This document shows positions 34,193 to 46,881 of a stretch of DNA of 64,000 nt, piece by piece. The translations under genes and the position numbers were made by a program. The DNA comes from Azolla caroliniana. Lineage: Eukaryota; Polypodiophyta. Under the pieces are notes generated by a model. The model saw only the letters and a program-made list of their open reading frames with translations. It did not search any database and was not told where the DNA came from. The DNA lies in contig JBHGNT010000001.1 of NCBI GenBank assembly GCA_043228905.1, positions 12,524,001 to 12,588,000 on the forward strand, in the 5' to 3' direction. Position 1 is the first letter of the stretch. Every line of letters begins with the position of its first letter.

Positions 34193-34525
34193 AAACTAGT
34201 AATATTTAAAAAAGTTGTAAGTTTTAACTTAATCATTTCTTCAGAATTGAACTCACAAAATGCAATTATTTACAAAACCTATTAGTAATATTTTAAAAAG
34301 TTGTAAGTTTTCGCTCTATCTTTCTTCAAAATTGAACTCGCAAAATGCAATTCTTTAGTAAACCTAATTAATAATATTTTTAAAAGTTGTAAGTTTTAGC
34401 TCCATCCTTCTTCAAAATCAGACTCGCAAAATGCAATTATTTAGGAAACCTACTAATAATATTTTTAAAAGTTGTAAATTTTAGCTCCATCCTTCTTCGA
34501 AATTGAACTCGCACAATTTGTGAAT
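34193..34525. repeat. 85-bp tandem repeat, about 4 copies
   Basis: Imperfect copies start at about 34193, 34276, 34361 and 34447 (period 83-86). Each contains AATATTTTTAAAAGTTGTAA and CTTCTTCAAAATTGAACTCG-like stretches, with a few substitutions between copies. Confidence 0.85.
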
Positions 34526-34791
34526 GTCCATATCATGCATGGAGTATGTTGCTCATGTGACTTCCGATATTTGAGTTTAAGAGAAAAAAATGTTTCAAAG
34601 GCATGCCATTTATTTGCAATGTCTTTTTAAGTGTGAATTTATTGAAGGGAGCACTATTTGATAGATGTTTGTATGTGCATTCTACTAACCTAATGCATTA
34701 AAAATCACTATAATTCTTTTGATTGTGTCAAACTCCATTATAAATGAAAAGAGCTAATATTTGGAAAAGTTTTGATTAATGGCCTTGATAT

Positions 34792-35149
34792 CATAGTTGT
34801 TAAAAAAACGTGTATTCTATGCTTAGAATATGTGCTAGAATACTTTGAAGTATTTTATGCGTATTCTAGTTTTAGAAGCGCCATGTTATAATTTATTTCA
34901 CATATTCAAAGTATTCTACATATCTATGTATTTGACAAGTGTTTATCGTTTCCAAGAAGCTAAAAAAATAAACAATTAAATTTATTTTTTCATTTTTAAG
35001 AAGTATTGAACGTATTTTACACGTATTCTACATATTTAACGTATTTAATGCATTTTATCTATAGAATATGTATTTATTGTAAAAAGGAAGAATACTTGGA
35101 TAAGTACAGTATTCTACGCATATAGTACCTTAAGCATTCAACAACAATG
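34792..35149. mobile_element. hAT-like MITE 2 (358 bp, 8-bp TSD CTTGATAT)
   Basis: Ends CATAGTTGTTAAAAAAACG at the left and CATTGTTGTTGAATG (reverse complement) at the right. CTTGATAT is duplicated exactly at 34784-34791 and 35150-35157. The interior is AT-rich with repeated GTATTCTA and ACGTATT motifs, no ORF. The left end matches MITE 3 over about 25 bases, so they are one family. Confidence 0.9.
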
Positions 35150-35157
35150 CTTGATAT

Positions 35158-36370
35158 CTATACTAAAGAACTAGAGACTAGAAGATAAACAACAGAAAAC
35201 ATCTCAAACACATTGTTTTCTTGCAAGTCCTATTGTACTACCTTATTCCCAAAGATGGACTCCTACATGTCTGTCTACTATAACATTATCTTACCTTACC
35301 ATCCTATTCCATAAATGTGGAATGCGACATACCTATTGTACCATTGTTTACAAAAGTTGATGCGTTTGTTTAAAGATCATAAAATTGTCGTATTGATGGT
35401 TTAAGTGCAAAGAAATATATGTGTCAAAGCTTAAACATGATTGAAATTTTATTGACAATAAATGTTTCCGATAATATCATTCCAATACAAGCATTGCTTG
35501 TGATTAGTGTGAATTTTATAGTGGGCCATGTGATGTGGATGACCTAAACAGATGAAAGGCTAAAGGGATTTTATAAAGCCAATGGAATTGTTTGTAGATA
35601 AGACATGTGCAATCCATGGATTTCATCAACTATGTAAATTATCATTCAATTAAAAGGGACTCCTCTTTTGACCAAACAATCCGTTGTCTCTTATTGGTCC
35701 ATCGTTTGACAATGTACATATTTGCAATTTAAGGATAAATTTTCTTGCCACGTTATGACCTTTTGAAAGGAAAACCATCATTGTTTGTGTGATCTCCCTT
35801 AACCTTGAATTAGATATGCAAGGTAAGAATCGATAACCATGCCATTTGAGTTGAAAAAGAACTCATGAGAAATAAGCTCAAGATGTAACATTTTCAAATA
35901 TGTTTTATAGAGAATATGGTTAGCCTTGTACAATACATAAAAGTATGCTTACATTTTTTGGAAAAAAAAGTATGCTTACAATGATTCCAATAAGTATCCA
36001 TGTTTCTCTATCTCTTATCATCCTTTATATTTAGGGAGCTTCTCCTCTACACATGATCTATGCCACAAATCATGCACATTCTTGTATGCAAGAAGATGTC
36101 AAGGTAGAAAGTGGATTCTAGCATTCTTTTAAATAATTTGTTTAGAAGTCATGCAAAACGTAAAGTTAAGATGGTGTATGTGATTTACTGCCTCGTCATG
36201 GTTTATTGCATCTTTCATTCTAAAAGACTATATGGTCTAAGATATTAGGTACAATTGGATGAGAAATGAATTTAAAAGGTTGGCACATGTGAGATGGACA
36301 ATAGTTTAAAAGTTGTCTCCACTAGGCACATGTGTTTGTTTTTCAGATGCTTTTGTGAACTCTAATGTCT
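35158..36370. other. AT-rich DNA upstream of the zinc-finger gene
   Basis: No coding region seen. The right end should contain the promoter of the gene at 36433. Confidence 0.5.
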
Positions 36371-36374
36371 GTAA

Positions 36375-36382
36375 TATATAAA
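36375..36382 (+). promoter_or_regulatory. TATA box of the zinc-finger gene
   Basis: TATATAAA, 51 bases upstream of the ATG at 36433, giving a short 5' leader of roughly 25 bases. Confidence 0.7.
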
Positions 36383-36432
36383 GGACCATCTAGTTCATCC
36401 AATTCTTACCAAGTATCATATCCATTACCGCC

Positions 36433-37512
36433 ATGTCCCATTATGATGAAGAGCCTTTAGTAGAGTCACACCAAAATCCACCTTCTCCAAATAGAGCTTC
36501 TTTTGTAATGAATAATGCAAGTATAATAGCCAATGCAAGTGCACTAATGAATGATAATATCTTGGATGAAATGAATGAAGGCATTGCAAGCCTGAGTTGC
36601 CCCAAATTTGGTGGATGCAAATCAATCGCACTTCATAACCTAATCAACACCCAAAAACAATGGGATGAGGTACATATCACTCTCCTTTGTCTCTTGTTCA
36701 CCTTAAAGTACACTCTGTCAATTGATCAAAGTCACTCACAGGTAGATTACTATTGGGAGCAATTGCATCCTATCCCATGAACGTATTCTCGATCTAGACA
36801 TATTTGTAGGACCAAAAGACATCATGTGCATCCAAACACATACAATTTCAGACTATGTCACATTCAATTTACCTTGATGCCAACACATAATTCCCATTTT
36901 TGTCAATTGTGGTTACAAATTAACACTATTGTAGGTAGATTACCATTAGAAGCCAACCTTGAATCACATAGAGGATCACATTTTGGGCTTTACTTGAAAA
37001 GTGGTTGTTTGGGTCTTAAATGGCTTTTTCTTGATCATTGACTTTAACATGATTTAAGAAAAACCTCATGGTGATTGGATGCATAGATTTTGTGTGAAGC
37101 CTCTTGTTAATGTAAGGTATTGCAGGAGCTATTATTAGAAGATGGTCCTCAGAACAATTACCGCATGTTGAAGCCTAGTTCCACTTGCGATGATGATGTC
37201 TACAAATCAATGCGGCAACGAAAATATGTATGCAACTTTTGCACAAGGGAGTTCACAAGCTCTCAAGCATTGGGGGGTCACCAAAATGCTCACAAGCGGC
37301 AAAGACATCAACACTTGATAGCCAAGAGTTCCTCTAGTACTTTGTCCGATACTATTTGTACAAAAGGGACCACTATCATTAAGAGTAAGATTAGCTCACC
37401 TTCACCACTTGTATTGTTCCATTCAACCCACAATCCTTCACATTCCATTATTTCGTTTGGAAATTCAAGTGTGAGTGAAAGCACCCCCTTGGATCTGTGC
37501 CTTCACCTTTGA
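36433..37512 (+). CDS. Single C2H2 (QALGGH) zinc-finger protein with C-terminal EAR motif
   Basis: Two exons, 36433-36669 and 37126-37512, joined in phase 0 (GATGAG|GTACAT ... ATTGCAG|GAG), giving 207 residues. Exon 1 is N- and S-rich with no known fold. Exon 2 has one plant Q-type finger, [20 protein letters not shown] followed by [14 protein letters not shown] contacts DNA. The last residues LDLCLHL form an LxLxL EAR motif, which in this family recruits TOPLESS-type corepressors. It is therefore probably a nuclear transcription repressor like the ZFP1-7, KNUCKLES or SUPERMAN groups, which act in organ and trichome development. Most such genes have no intron, so the 456-bp intron is unusual; alternatively only exon 2 may be translated. 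No stops or frameshifts. Confidence 0.8.
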
Positions 37513-37602
37513 CCCTTTAACATTCCCACATGATAAATGAATGTTAAATTGGAACATCTTGAACCTTCTCCTAGTTAACAAGTATATGTTTCTTTCTCTT
37601 GT

Positions 37603-37654
37603 TCTAGAATGTACACATGTAGTGCTAATCTAGAATGTACACATGTAGTGCTAA
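37603..37654. repeat. 26-bp perfect tandem duplication
   Basis: TCTAGAATGTACACATGTAG plus TGCTAA occurs twice in a row, about 90 bases after the zinc-finger stop codon; it may lie in the 3' UTR. Confidence 0.9.
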
Positions 37655-39260
37655 GGAAAAGGGGCCCCTCTTCCACTAGAATGTCGGTCAATATTTTTAA
37701 CTCACGGTATGAACGGATCTTATGTTCATCATAGAGAAATGCTTCTTGTCATTATAATTTATGATTATGTCATGCTCAAAAAAAGAACCTAATTATTTGG
37801 CAATGATGATTTTCCTAGACTGTCACTATTTTATATCATTTCATGCTCAAAAAAGAAACTCAACTAGTTGATAAAGATGTCATGAGTTTCTATCATTTCC
37901 TATTATCAAATACATGAAAAGGACATAAATCCATTAGCAAAGAAAAATGTCACCAACATTGTGAATCCTATGTATAATAACCCCAAAGCTTTTATAACAT
38001 TTGAAAAAACTAACGTAAACGTCATTTACTGTTAGATGATTATCATTCACAAACTACTCTCCATTTGGGGGGTATTTGATAAAAGAAATACCTTTTCACA
38101 TTGATTTCTATGTGATAGTCAAGTCATTTGTTGGCATGGTAGTTGGTGCTTGTGGTTCTATCTTGGCTTAACGGCTAACACTCTAGTCTTTCAAGATTTA
38201 TGAAAACAATTAAGATACTTTCCATACATTACTCTTCGACATAGGTTCATTCAGACTAGATATCAAATTGATTTTAATTTTATGTAAGAGCTATCGATCT
38301 CTAAGTAGTTATAATAATTGATAATATACCCAAAGAATACCAATAGTGCCTACATTATTTTGTCACATCAAATGAATATAAAATCATGGGAGTTACGCAA
38401 CATAAATATATGTCAAAGTAAGACCACACTTGTTCGATATCAAGTCTACGTAATGAATGATGATATTGCAATTGCAATTGGACACTTGATAACAAATTGA
38501 TTGATCCAAATTGGTATAATTGATTATATCAAAATAAGTTGTAGTGATTGGATGATTCATTTATATCTAAGTCAAATTAAATTTGAAATAACAGTTGTTT
38601 CATAACATATACATACTCACTAATATTTATTCATCATGTGCATTATTAGGCTAGAAAGCTGCGCTGATCCAAACATAATGTTTAATGCCCACATCCATCC
38701 ATTTCAACAATCTAGAACTTCAATCTTCATCAGATATCATTTTACATAAGTCCATAATTTATGCGACCAAACCACCAACATTCATGCATGATATGTACCA
38801 ATGCAGATTCGTATAAAAGGACATCATTTGCTCAAAAGAGAATCATTTGCCTATAACGCTGGCTCTCCTATTTATGATTTAATGAATGCTGGTCTGTAGG
38901 AATAAACTACAAGTAGGGGAGTATTTGGATCAATTTTAAAGCTGTGAATATTTCCATTTATCTCGCTAGATTGTGAAATTTACATGAAACAAACAAATCT
39001 CACAGCAACTTGCTCAAATTCTACAGCTCTGTGGTTGACAGTCAACAAAAAAAGATGAACTCTAGTCTCGTTTATGTAATGGCTAAGGCCATTGGATTAT
39101 ACACATGGGAGAGTCGGTTAATGAAAATACAATCATGAATCCATATTAGAAAAAGTTCAAAATTTACAAATAATAAGAACCCATTGTTAACTATGCAAAG
39201 TATTAATTTTTTTTTACAATAGAGGTTAGCTGCAGTTAGTTAAGATGTATGCACATTTGA
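37655..39260. other. Intergenic DNA between the two host genes
   Basis: AT-rich, no gene seen. The right end (about 39200-39260) should be the 3' UTR of the helicase, which is read on the minus strand. Confidence 0.5.
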
Positions 39261-42199
39261 TTACTTGCGTTTTTGCCTTTTATGGTGATATGCAACAGCA
39301 TATGAGGAGTGCAAGTAGGGGGAATTTGCCAGTTCCTTAGGGACAAAAACCCCTGAAGACTGCAGAAGGCTGACAAAACTTTTGAAAATCCCTTTGTTTT
39401 CATTGTTGATAAAAACAATGGCCGAGCCAGGCATCCCAAGCCTCGATGCTCTCCCAATCTGGTGAACATATTCCTCGAGAGAATTTGGCATGTCGAATAC
39501 AACCACTTGTCTCACTTTAACTAGATCCAATCCTCTTCCAAGAACACCCGTTGCCACCACGATTGGAAGCTCACCCATCAAGAAAGAGCCGAGCACTCTC
39601 CGCCTCTCTGACATCTCTTTCTCACCGTGTAATGCCTCAGCTTTTAAACCAGTCACTTGACAGATGGCCTCTGCTAATAGTTCGGCACCCACCCTTGAGC
39701 TCACAAACACTACCAAAGGGGGTTGATAGTGTGCATTGCTCTTCAAAATGTCAAATAACTTTGCTTTCTTCTTATTGGACTCCACCCAAATGACCGTCTG
39801 TTTCACAGCATGACAAACCACAATGGAGTTATTGTGGTGCGCGTCTGTGTTGTTACCGCCAACAAAGACTTGGACGGCTCGTTTGAGGAGAGAGGTTGCA
39901 AGCTTCTCTATGCTTGGTGGGATGGTTGCTGAAAAAAGCATGAGCTGTGGTCTCGACAATGCCCTCACAACTAGCATTACTTCATCCCGAAAGCCTTTTT
40001 CGAGCATACAATCCACCTCATCTAGTACAAGCACACATACATCACTGAGGTCAATCGGATGCTTTGTTAATAGATCCACTAGACGTCCAGGTGTCCCAAT
40101 GATGAGCTCTACCCCTTGCTTAAGCCTATATAGTTGTTGTGGCAAAGCATCTCCCCCAACAATGAGAGCTGTCTTGAATGGAAGCCCTTTACCGAATACC
40201 TTCGCTTGCTCCTCAACCTATTGAGATGATGTCACATAATCAGAAATAAAATTAAGTTCATCTTTGAAAACCCAGTGTTTCCTCGTTTATGAACACCACA
40301 TTCTTTATGAAATATCTAGCTAATCTCCCAACTTTTCTCAAAATTTAGGATAATGCCACATAATCATAAACAAAATTATGTCCATCTTTGGAAACACAGT
40401 GTTTCTTCATTTATGAGCATCACATTTTTTGTTATATCATTACTATAGAAATATTTTGCTAATCTCCCCAACTTTCGCAAAACTGTTGAGAATATGGGTG
40501 ATTTGTGCAAATTATGATAAAAGCATAAAATATTACAGACTGGAGAATATTTCAGAAAAAGATTGATCATAAAAGATAGACAAGAAACAAAAAATTTGAA
40601 AATCTTCGAATATAATTGTCTCGTTGAACATGGGCCACTAATTTTCACCTTGAAATATATATACCATTATTAGTTTTGTACATACCTGTGAACAAAGCTC
40701 TCTAGTAGGTGTCATCACAATGGCCAAAGGTTTCTCTCTCTTAATCACAAAACGGCTCCGGATCAGACAACACTTTGCGATGATAGGAAGCAAGAAGGAC
40801 CCAGTTTTCCCTGACCCTGTTTCCGCCCTAACAAGAATATCTCGGCCCTTTAAAGCGAGCGGAATCACCTGCATTTGCACTGGGGTTGGAAGACTAAATC
40901 CAGCACTCTCAAGGTTACTCTGGAGCCTCTGTGGAAATTTGCAGTCAATGAATTCCAATATCGGCGGAGGAACTGATTCGCCTTTGATGTTAACACCAAT
41001 CTCTTGCCTAAGCCTCTCGGCTTGAATGTTTGTGAGTGGGTGTAAACTTTCCCAGTTGGGAAAGATATTATGCTCTTTATCATTCACATACACACACTCG
41101 TCTTCAAAGGAGACAATCTTGACAGGATGTATAGCCGGTGCTGATGTCGGACATATTGATGACACCAGATTGTCAATGCTTCTTTTTCTACTACCACTTC
41201 TTTTGAGGGCTATGTCTTTACATTGTAGAGAGCATACATCTTCATCAGTTTCATCGCAGATATACTCGCCATATCGGGAACAGATAACACACAACGGCTC
41301 TCCCTGCTCTGCTTCGCGTTGTTGTTCGCTTCTCTCTTTGATAAGATCTTCCTCTGCAGAGGGCATTAGAATCGATAAATCAACATCAAAACCGTACTAC
41401 CTAAAATCTAAAAACTGAAACCTAAACACTCCATTTGTTACTCGGCATATAGACACATAGACAACAACAATTCGTGATTCCTTTTTATCTTTGTACATTG
41501 ATGCATAGTTCTCACTCTAACTTTGAGCAAATGGGTAGAAGACAACATAAGAAACCTAAAAAATCCATTCACAATCTCGTTTCATCTTTTTACATAAAAA
41601 CGGAGTACTTAATTCTAAAGATGCACTTCGTTATCTCTTTCTTATCTTTAACATTCACCGGGTGAGAGTTTCTATGCATCCCATAGAAAATTCTTAAAAC
41701 ATACCTTTAGGATTTCAGGGCTTTACCTTTACTTGGGAATAGAGGAGAAGTCAATATCTTATTCTCTGATGATTGAGGGAGTTCCTGATCACATCTTTCA
41801 ATCAAGGGAGCTTCTGCAAGACCATAAAAGAACAAAACTAAAAACCCTAAAACGAAACGCATAAATACTTTTAAAAAAAAAAAAAAAACTTGCAAAACCT
41901 AAAAACCTCTACAAAATGCCCCAAAAACTTGAAAACTGTAAAATCCTAAAAAACAACGCTTAACCTTGAAACCCAAAAGAACCCTGAACTCCAAAAAAGA
42001 AACCCAAAAAATACAGAACGGATCTAAGGAAACCAAGATAGAGCAAATTTGGGTCAGGGAGGAATCATTCCTTACCTCCAGAGGGATCCAAGTCAGGCTG
42101 CGAAGGATGGTGATCTCTCTCAGACTCCGAGAGCAGAGTGGGAGGCACCCTAATTTGGGGTTGCCTGTGGGAGGCGCGAACAGAACGCGGGACAAACAT
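39261..42199 (-). CDS. RH41: DEAD-box ATP-dependent RNA helicase 41 (DDX59-like), with HIT zinc finger
   Basis: Four exons, 42199-42076, 41813-41727, 41353-40686 and 40217-39261, all with GT-AG ends and consistent phase, give 611 residues. The start MFVPRS is shared with the DDX59 family. A HIT-type zinc finger (C92, C95, C103, C111, C115; CVICSRYGEYICDETDEDVC) precedes the helicase core: Q230 of the Q motif, AETGSGKT 247-254, PTREL 286-290, TPGR near 335, DEVD 359-362 in place of DEAD, SAT 389-391, and late motifs VATGVLGRGLD and HQIGRASR. It uses ATP to remodel RNA; its exact role in plants is not clear from sequence. No damage seen, so probably a working gene. Copia B is inserted 353 bp upstream of the ATG. 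Confidence 0.93.
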
Positions 42200-42301
42200 A
42201 CTTAGGTTCGAATACCATCACCATATCACGATTCACCGTATCACCATGACCATGACCATAAATCCATAAGTTATATAACTTATAACCATCACCATCACTG
42301 C

Positions 42302-42397
42302 GGTCAAATGAGTAAGCCATCAAAAACCATCTTTCTGCTCGGTTACAGGGTCAAATGAGTAAGTAAGCCATCAAAAACCATCTTTGTGTTATGGTTA
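42302..42397. repeat. Tandem duplication in the helicase 5' flank
   Basis: GGTCAAATGAGTAAGCCATC followed by AAAAACCATCTTT occurs at 42302-42346 and again, with a 4-bp insert and small changes, at 42349-42397, some 100-200 bases upstream of the helicase ATG. Confidence 0.85.
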
Positions 42398-42552
42398 CTT
42401 GGGGCTTCACTGTTTGTTTGGTCAGGTTGGTCCGGGCCGGGCCGGACCTCTCTGCCATGTCCGTCCGTCCCGTCAGGGTCTCCTTCATTCACACACGTAT
42501 CTGCCATACTTGCACTCGGGATGACATTTTTTTTCACTCCATCCTTTCTTCG

Positions 42553-43022
42553 CGTAAAGAATTGGATATGATTCTTGTGAAGTTGAAGAGATGTATGTTG
42601 TGTGTATTCGTGAGAGGAAAGAGATGAGAGAAGAGAAAACACAAGGTAGATAGATAAAAGAAAAATGAAGTACTCAAGAAGAATGTGTATATTAACAAGG
42701 AGAATAGCAATTACAAAATGTAGCATTACAAGGAGTCACAACCGACTCTACATATATGAAGTAGGAGGAGGGTGCTTTATATAAGGTCACCCTCTATCTT
42801 CATTAACTCACTACAATGTCCATTCTCTCTCCAGAACCTTCAGGAATGCGAAGGCTCATTGGTCATGGGGAATCTGGAACTCATTACTTATGTGTCATAG
42901 AATATGATTCTATAACACATAGTTAATGTGTAGAGAGTGGTGTGACTCTTGACCTCTGAGTGCTCAAAGATTCTCAAAGGGTGTGTTCACACACAATGTT
43001 AGGTTGAGCTTGATTCTCAACA
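42553..43022 (-). repeat. 3' LTR of copia B
   Basis: 470 bp, CGTAAAGAATTGG...GATTCTCAACA; the first base has changed from T to C. The TATA region TTATATAAAG is near 42780 on the minus strand. Followed by CGCCCCCTCAAGCTC, the polypurine tract on the minus strand. Confidence 0.9.
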
Positions 43023-46000
43023 CGCCCCCTCAAGCTCAACTCGGGTCGGTTCCTTTCGGTTGATGTCTGCTTCGGCTAGTATCCGATTCAGGCGATCTCC
43101 GGTGTCCGCTTCGGCGGGTACCTAGTTTGGACGGTATTCGGTTCTCTTTTTACTCCCCCTCAAGCTTGGCAAGTCAGGGATCGTCAATCCAAGGTCTGAC
43201 ATGAATTGCCGAAGCTTGTTGGCTCCTAAGGCCTTGGTGAAGATGTCAGTTGTCTGAAGATTCGTGTTGATGTGTTGAAGGTCAACATCTCCGGCCTGTA
43301 CGCGCTCTCGAATGAAGTGATATTGCACTTCGATATGCTTTGTGCATGCCATTGTTGTTAAAAAACGTGTACTTTATAGATAGAATACGTTTTAGAATAC
43401 CCACACATATTCTAAATGTATTCAACCTTTTGGAACTGTCATTTTTTCTAAGCCTAAATTTGTAAATAATTTAAAAATTAATTTTCTAAGGTTTTTTTAA
43501 TAAAGAAAAAGAAAATAATTATGTAAATATTGAAACACCATTTATCCATAGGCAATAAAGATAATTGGTATTTACTATATAGTATTTAAATTCCAAGTAC
43601 CTTTGCATTCAACATCAATGGTGTTCAAGTATTCGATGTATTCAACATATTCAACAACCTATTCAACGTATTCAACAACGTATTCAACATATTCAAAACG
43701 TACTCAACGTATTCAACGTATTTTACCTTTAAATACGTATTCTAAGAACTTATAAATTTTTTTTAGAATACTTATAAAATACGTAGCATACATGTTGTAC
43801 GCGTACGATATGCTACGTATGTTACAACCATGGTGCGTGCGTGGAACACCGAGTTCCAAGCCAGATAAATATTGCTCATGTTGTCGCAATAAAGGGGAGT
43901 TGGATCCTTGATGGGAACACCTATATCCTTCAAAATCCTCTTGAGCCATACAACTTCACATGCAACCACGATTGCGCCCCTGTATTCGGCCTCTGTGCTC
44001 GAAAGGATGATAGTTGGTTGCTTCTTGCTACTCCACGAAATCGCTCCGCCGCCGAGGAGAAAACAAATCCAGAGGTCGATCGTCGATTGGCTCTGTAGCT
44101 GGCCCAATCAGCAACTGTGTATCCTTCGAGTCGAATTGGTGTGGCCGATCTATAGAGAATTCCATAGTCCATCGTTCTACTCATGTATCGTAACACTCGC
44201 TTAGCACAATCGAAATGAATATCTTGCGGAGTTTGCATGAATTGGCTAAGGAGGCCGACTAGATAGCTAAGGTCGGGTTGAGTGATCGTGAGATAGATGA
44301 GGCTCCCGATCAGTTGTCAATACTAAGTCAGCTCGCACTCGCCTGTGCGGAGTCAATGTCTAGTTTGAGGTTTCGATCGAGAGGGGTTGCCACATATTTG
44401 CACTCAATCATCCCGAACTTGTATAACAAGTTGAGGATGTAGTGTCCTTGAGAGATCATAATGTTGGTTGGAGTCCGAATTACCTCGATGCTAAGGAAGT
44501 AATGGAGTCCCTTCATGTCCGTCATCTTGAATTTGCTGGAGAGGAGGGACTTGACCTTGTTGATGTCGACTAGACTTTCACCTCCAATGACCAGATCATC
44601 CATATATAGGATGGTGATAATTGGGCTATCAGAGTCGTTTCATACATAGAGGGAGTTGTTGAAGTTCGACATTCAAAAGCCGATTCGATGAAGATATTGT
44701 GTTATCTTCAAGTGCCAAGCATGCGGTGCTTGCTTAAGGCCATATAGTGGCTTCTTCAGTCAGCAGACTGCTTTCGGATGCATGCTCGATTCAAAGCCGG
44801 GTGGTTGTACCATGTTCACCTCCTCTTCTAATTTGCCTTGAAGAAAGGCGTTCTTTACGTCTATTTGATGGAGGTGCCACCCTTTTGCCGCTGGAAGTGC
44901 AATTACGGTTCACACAGTTTTCATCTTTGCAATCGGGGCAAAGGTCTATTCATAGTTGACTCCATGTGTTTGTGTGTATCCTTTCGCTACGAGTCAGGCT
45001 TTGTAGTGGTTGATGGAACCGTCGCCATTATACTTCACTTTGTATATCCATCTGCAACCGATTGCCTTCTTCTACGGTGAGTGGGGGATGAGATCCCATG
45101 TCTCTTTTTTGCATAGTGCCTGCATCTCCTCGTTCATTGCTTCGACCCATCGTGGATCCTCCATTGGTTCGGAAAAGTTTTCCGGTTCACGAATTGTCGC
45201 CGCCTTCATCATAAAGGCATAGTGGTATGCCATATAGTCATTGTAGCCGAATCGGCTAAAAAACATTTTCATTTACAGTGGCAATGGCTTTCTTTACACT
45301 AGGAGTCCTCATGATAGGTAGATCGAAGCCACCACACTCACTATCGAGGGAGTGAGTCGATTCGTAGTCGTTGAATTGATCGTCTTTATATTCCGGCATT
45401 TCTGCCTTGCCTTTGTCCATCTTCAGACTAGGATGAGATGTGCTTTGGTTGCTCATGGGCTCTTCTGGCCCAACAAGCTTTGTCGTAATCGGGCTGGGCT
45501 TTCTTTGAACATGTGTTCGAGTCGAACTTTGTCTTTTGTGTTGTCGAGGTCATTCGTAAATGGTTCGGAAGGAGTTGGCTCAGGTTCGTACCATTATGTC
45601 GATTCGTCAAAGACGACGTCTCGACTTACATGAACCTTCCGAGTAGAGGGGTTATAACACTTGTACTCCTTTTGCTCCAATGAGTATCTTACGAGGATAC
45701 ACTTCTCTGACTTAGGATTGAGCTTTTGTCGCTTTTCGTCGGGAATGTGCACATATGCAAGTGAACCAAATAGATCTGACTTCTTCCCACAATACTTTTC
45801 ATGCGGGGTAACCTCGTGCACACCAGATGTTGTGCACTGGTTCATGAGGTAGACGACCGTATTTGCTGCTTCGGCCCAATATGACTTTGGCATATTCTTT
45901 TCGCTCATCATGGCTCGTGCTACTTCGAGGATGTGTCGATTTTTGCGTTCGGCTACTCCGTTTTGTTGTGGTGTATGTTGACACGAAAACTCTCGCCGAA

Positions 46001-46578
46001 TGAATCCTTCTTTCCGGAGAAAAGCCAAAAATTCGTCGGAGAAGTACTCTTTTCCTCCATCCGACCGAAGACATCATACATGACGGTCGGTTGTCTTTTC
46101 GACTTCGCTTTTGAATTTCTGGAAGTATCCGAACACTTTGCTCTTTTGCCGCATGGGGTAGATCCAGGTGTGCCTAGAGAAGTCGTCGATAAAGGCCACA
46201 TAGTATCGGCATCCGCCGAAATATAACCGTTTGAGCTGGTTCCCATACATCGGAATGAATTACGTCGAGTATGCCTTTGCTCACATTCCTCTCTTTCGGG
46301 AACGGGTGCCGATGTTGCTTGCCGAATTGGCAAGCTGCACATACGCCTTCAATCTCTTTCTCTTTGAAGGTCGGGAGTCCGATGACAACTCCTTTAAATT
46401 GCATTGCCTTGAGCTTTTGGAGGTTGATGTGGCCAATCCGCTGATGCCACAACTCTATGTTGGTGTCGGCTTTGGTGCCTATTGCAAACATGGCCGATTT
46501 CATCTCGTGCAAGCGGAGAATGAACATTCGGCCCTCTCTCCATCCCCGAGCGATGAGTAGACCCTCTTCCTCGATGAA
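43023..46578 (-). pseudogene. Copia B pol: integrase, RT, RNase H (decayed)
   Basis: Read from right to left: integrase zinc finger at 46174-46527 (LWHQRIGHINL, CAACQFGKQH), integrase core (GFIRREFSCQHTPQQNGVAE near 45960-46010), RT start 45072-45272, YMDD-type site as MDDLVIGGE at 44575-44603, RNase H at 43772-44238 (STSGFVF, LSSTEAEYRGA, YCDNMSN) and its end at 43122-43352 (HYHFIRERVQ, DIFTKALGA). Split by MITE 3 at 43350 and by frameshifts. Unlike copia A it keeps the region around 44950-45180. Confidence 0.88.
43350..43832. mobile_element. hAT-like MITE 3 (483 bp, 8-bp TSD GTGCRTGC)
   Basis: Ends CATTGTTGTTAAAAAACGTG at the left and CATGGTTGTAACATACG (reverse complement) at the right. 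The flanks are GTGCATGC (43342-43349) and GTGCGTGC (43833-43840), one mismatch. The interior has many GTATTCAAC and ACGTATT repeats and no ORF. It splits the RNase H of copia B, so it is younger than that element. Confidence 0.87.
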
Positions 46579-46583
46579 GCAAC

Positions 46584-46756
46584 TGTCGAATACATGTGTA
46601 TAATGGACGTATTCACACTATCCCGTTTTGGCCATTTATGTAATTAGCATAAAGGGTAGTTGCCCTAAGTCGGTCACTATATATAGTGACCTTGTAACCT
46701 TTTTGTAAGGTTGGGTGTTGTATTATTGCTTTATGAAATAAGAAATTCTTTTGTGC

Positions 46757-46796
<40 letters not shown>

Positions 46797-46881
46797 AACG
46801 ACCTACAAACTGTCATACGCAGGTACTCAACAGCAATCGAATGCTTCTTGATCTTCCGCACAGACGACTTTGTCTCCAACA
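46584..46881 (+). repeat. 5' LTR of Copia-2
   Basis: TGTCGAATACATG...GTCTCCAACA. The TATA box lies in a perfect 20-base palindrome (46672-46691). A (CT)n tract is at about 46763-46793. Confidence 0.95.
46672..46691. promoter_or_regulatory. Palindromic TATA element of Copia-2
   Basis: GGTCACTATATATAGTGACC reads the same on both strands and contains the TATA box; the copy in the 3' LTR is at 51845-51864. Confidence 0.85.

Noticed and set aside
41899-42195. 98-codon minus-strand frame upstream of the helicase
   Set aside because: It starts in a different frame inside exon 1 and runs through the first intron; the spliced reading from ATG 42199 fits better.
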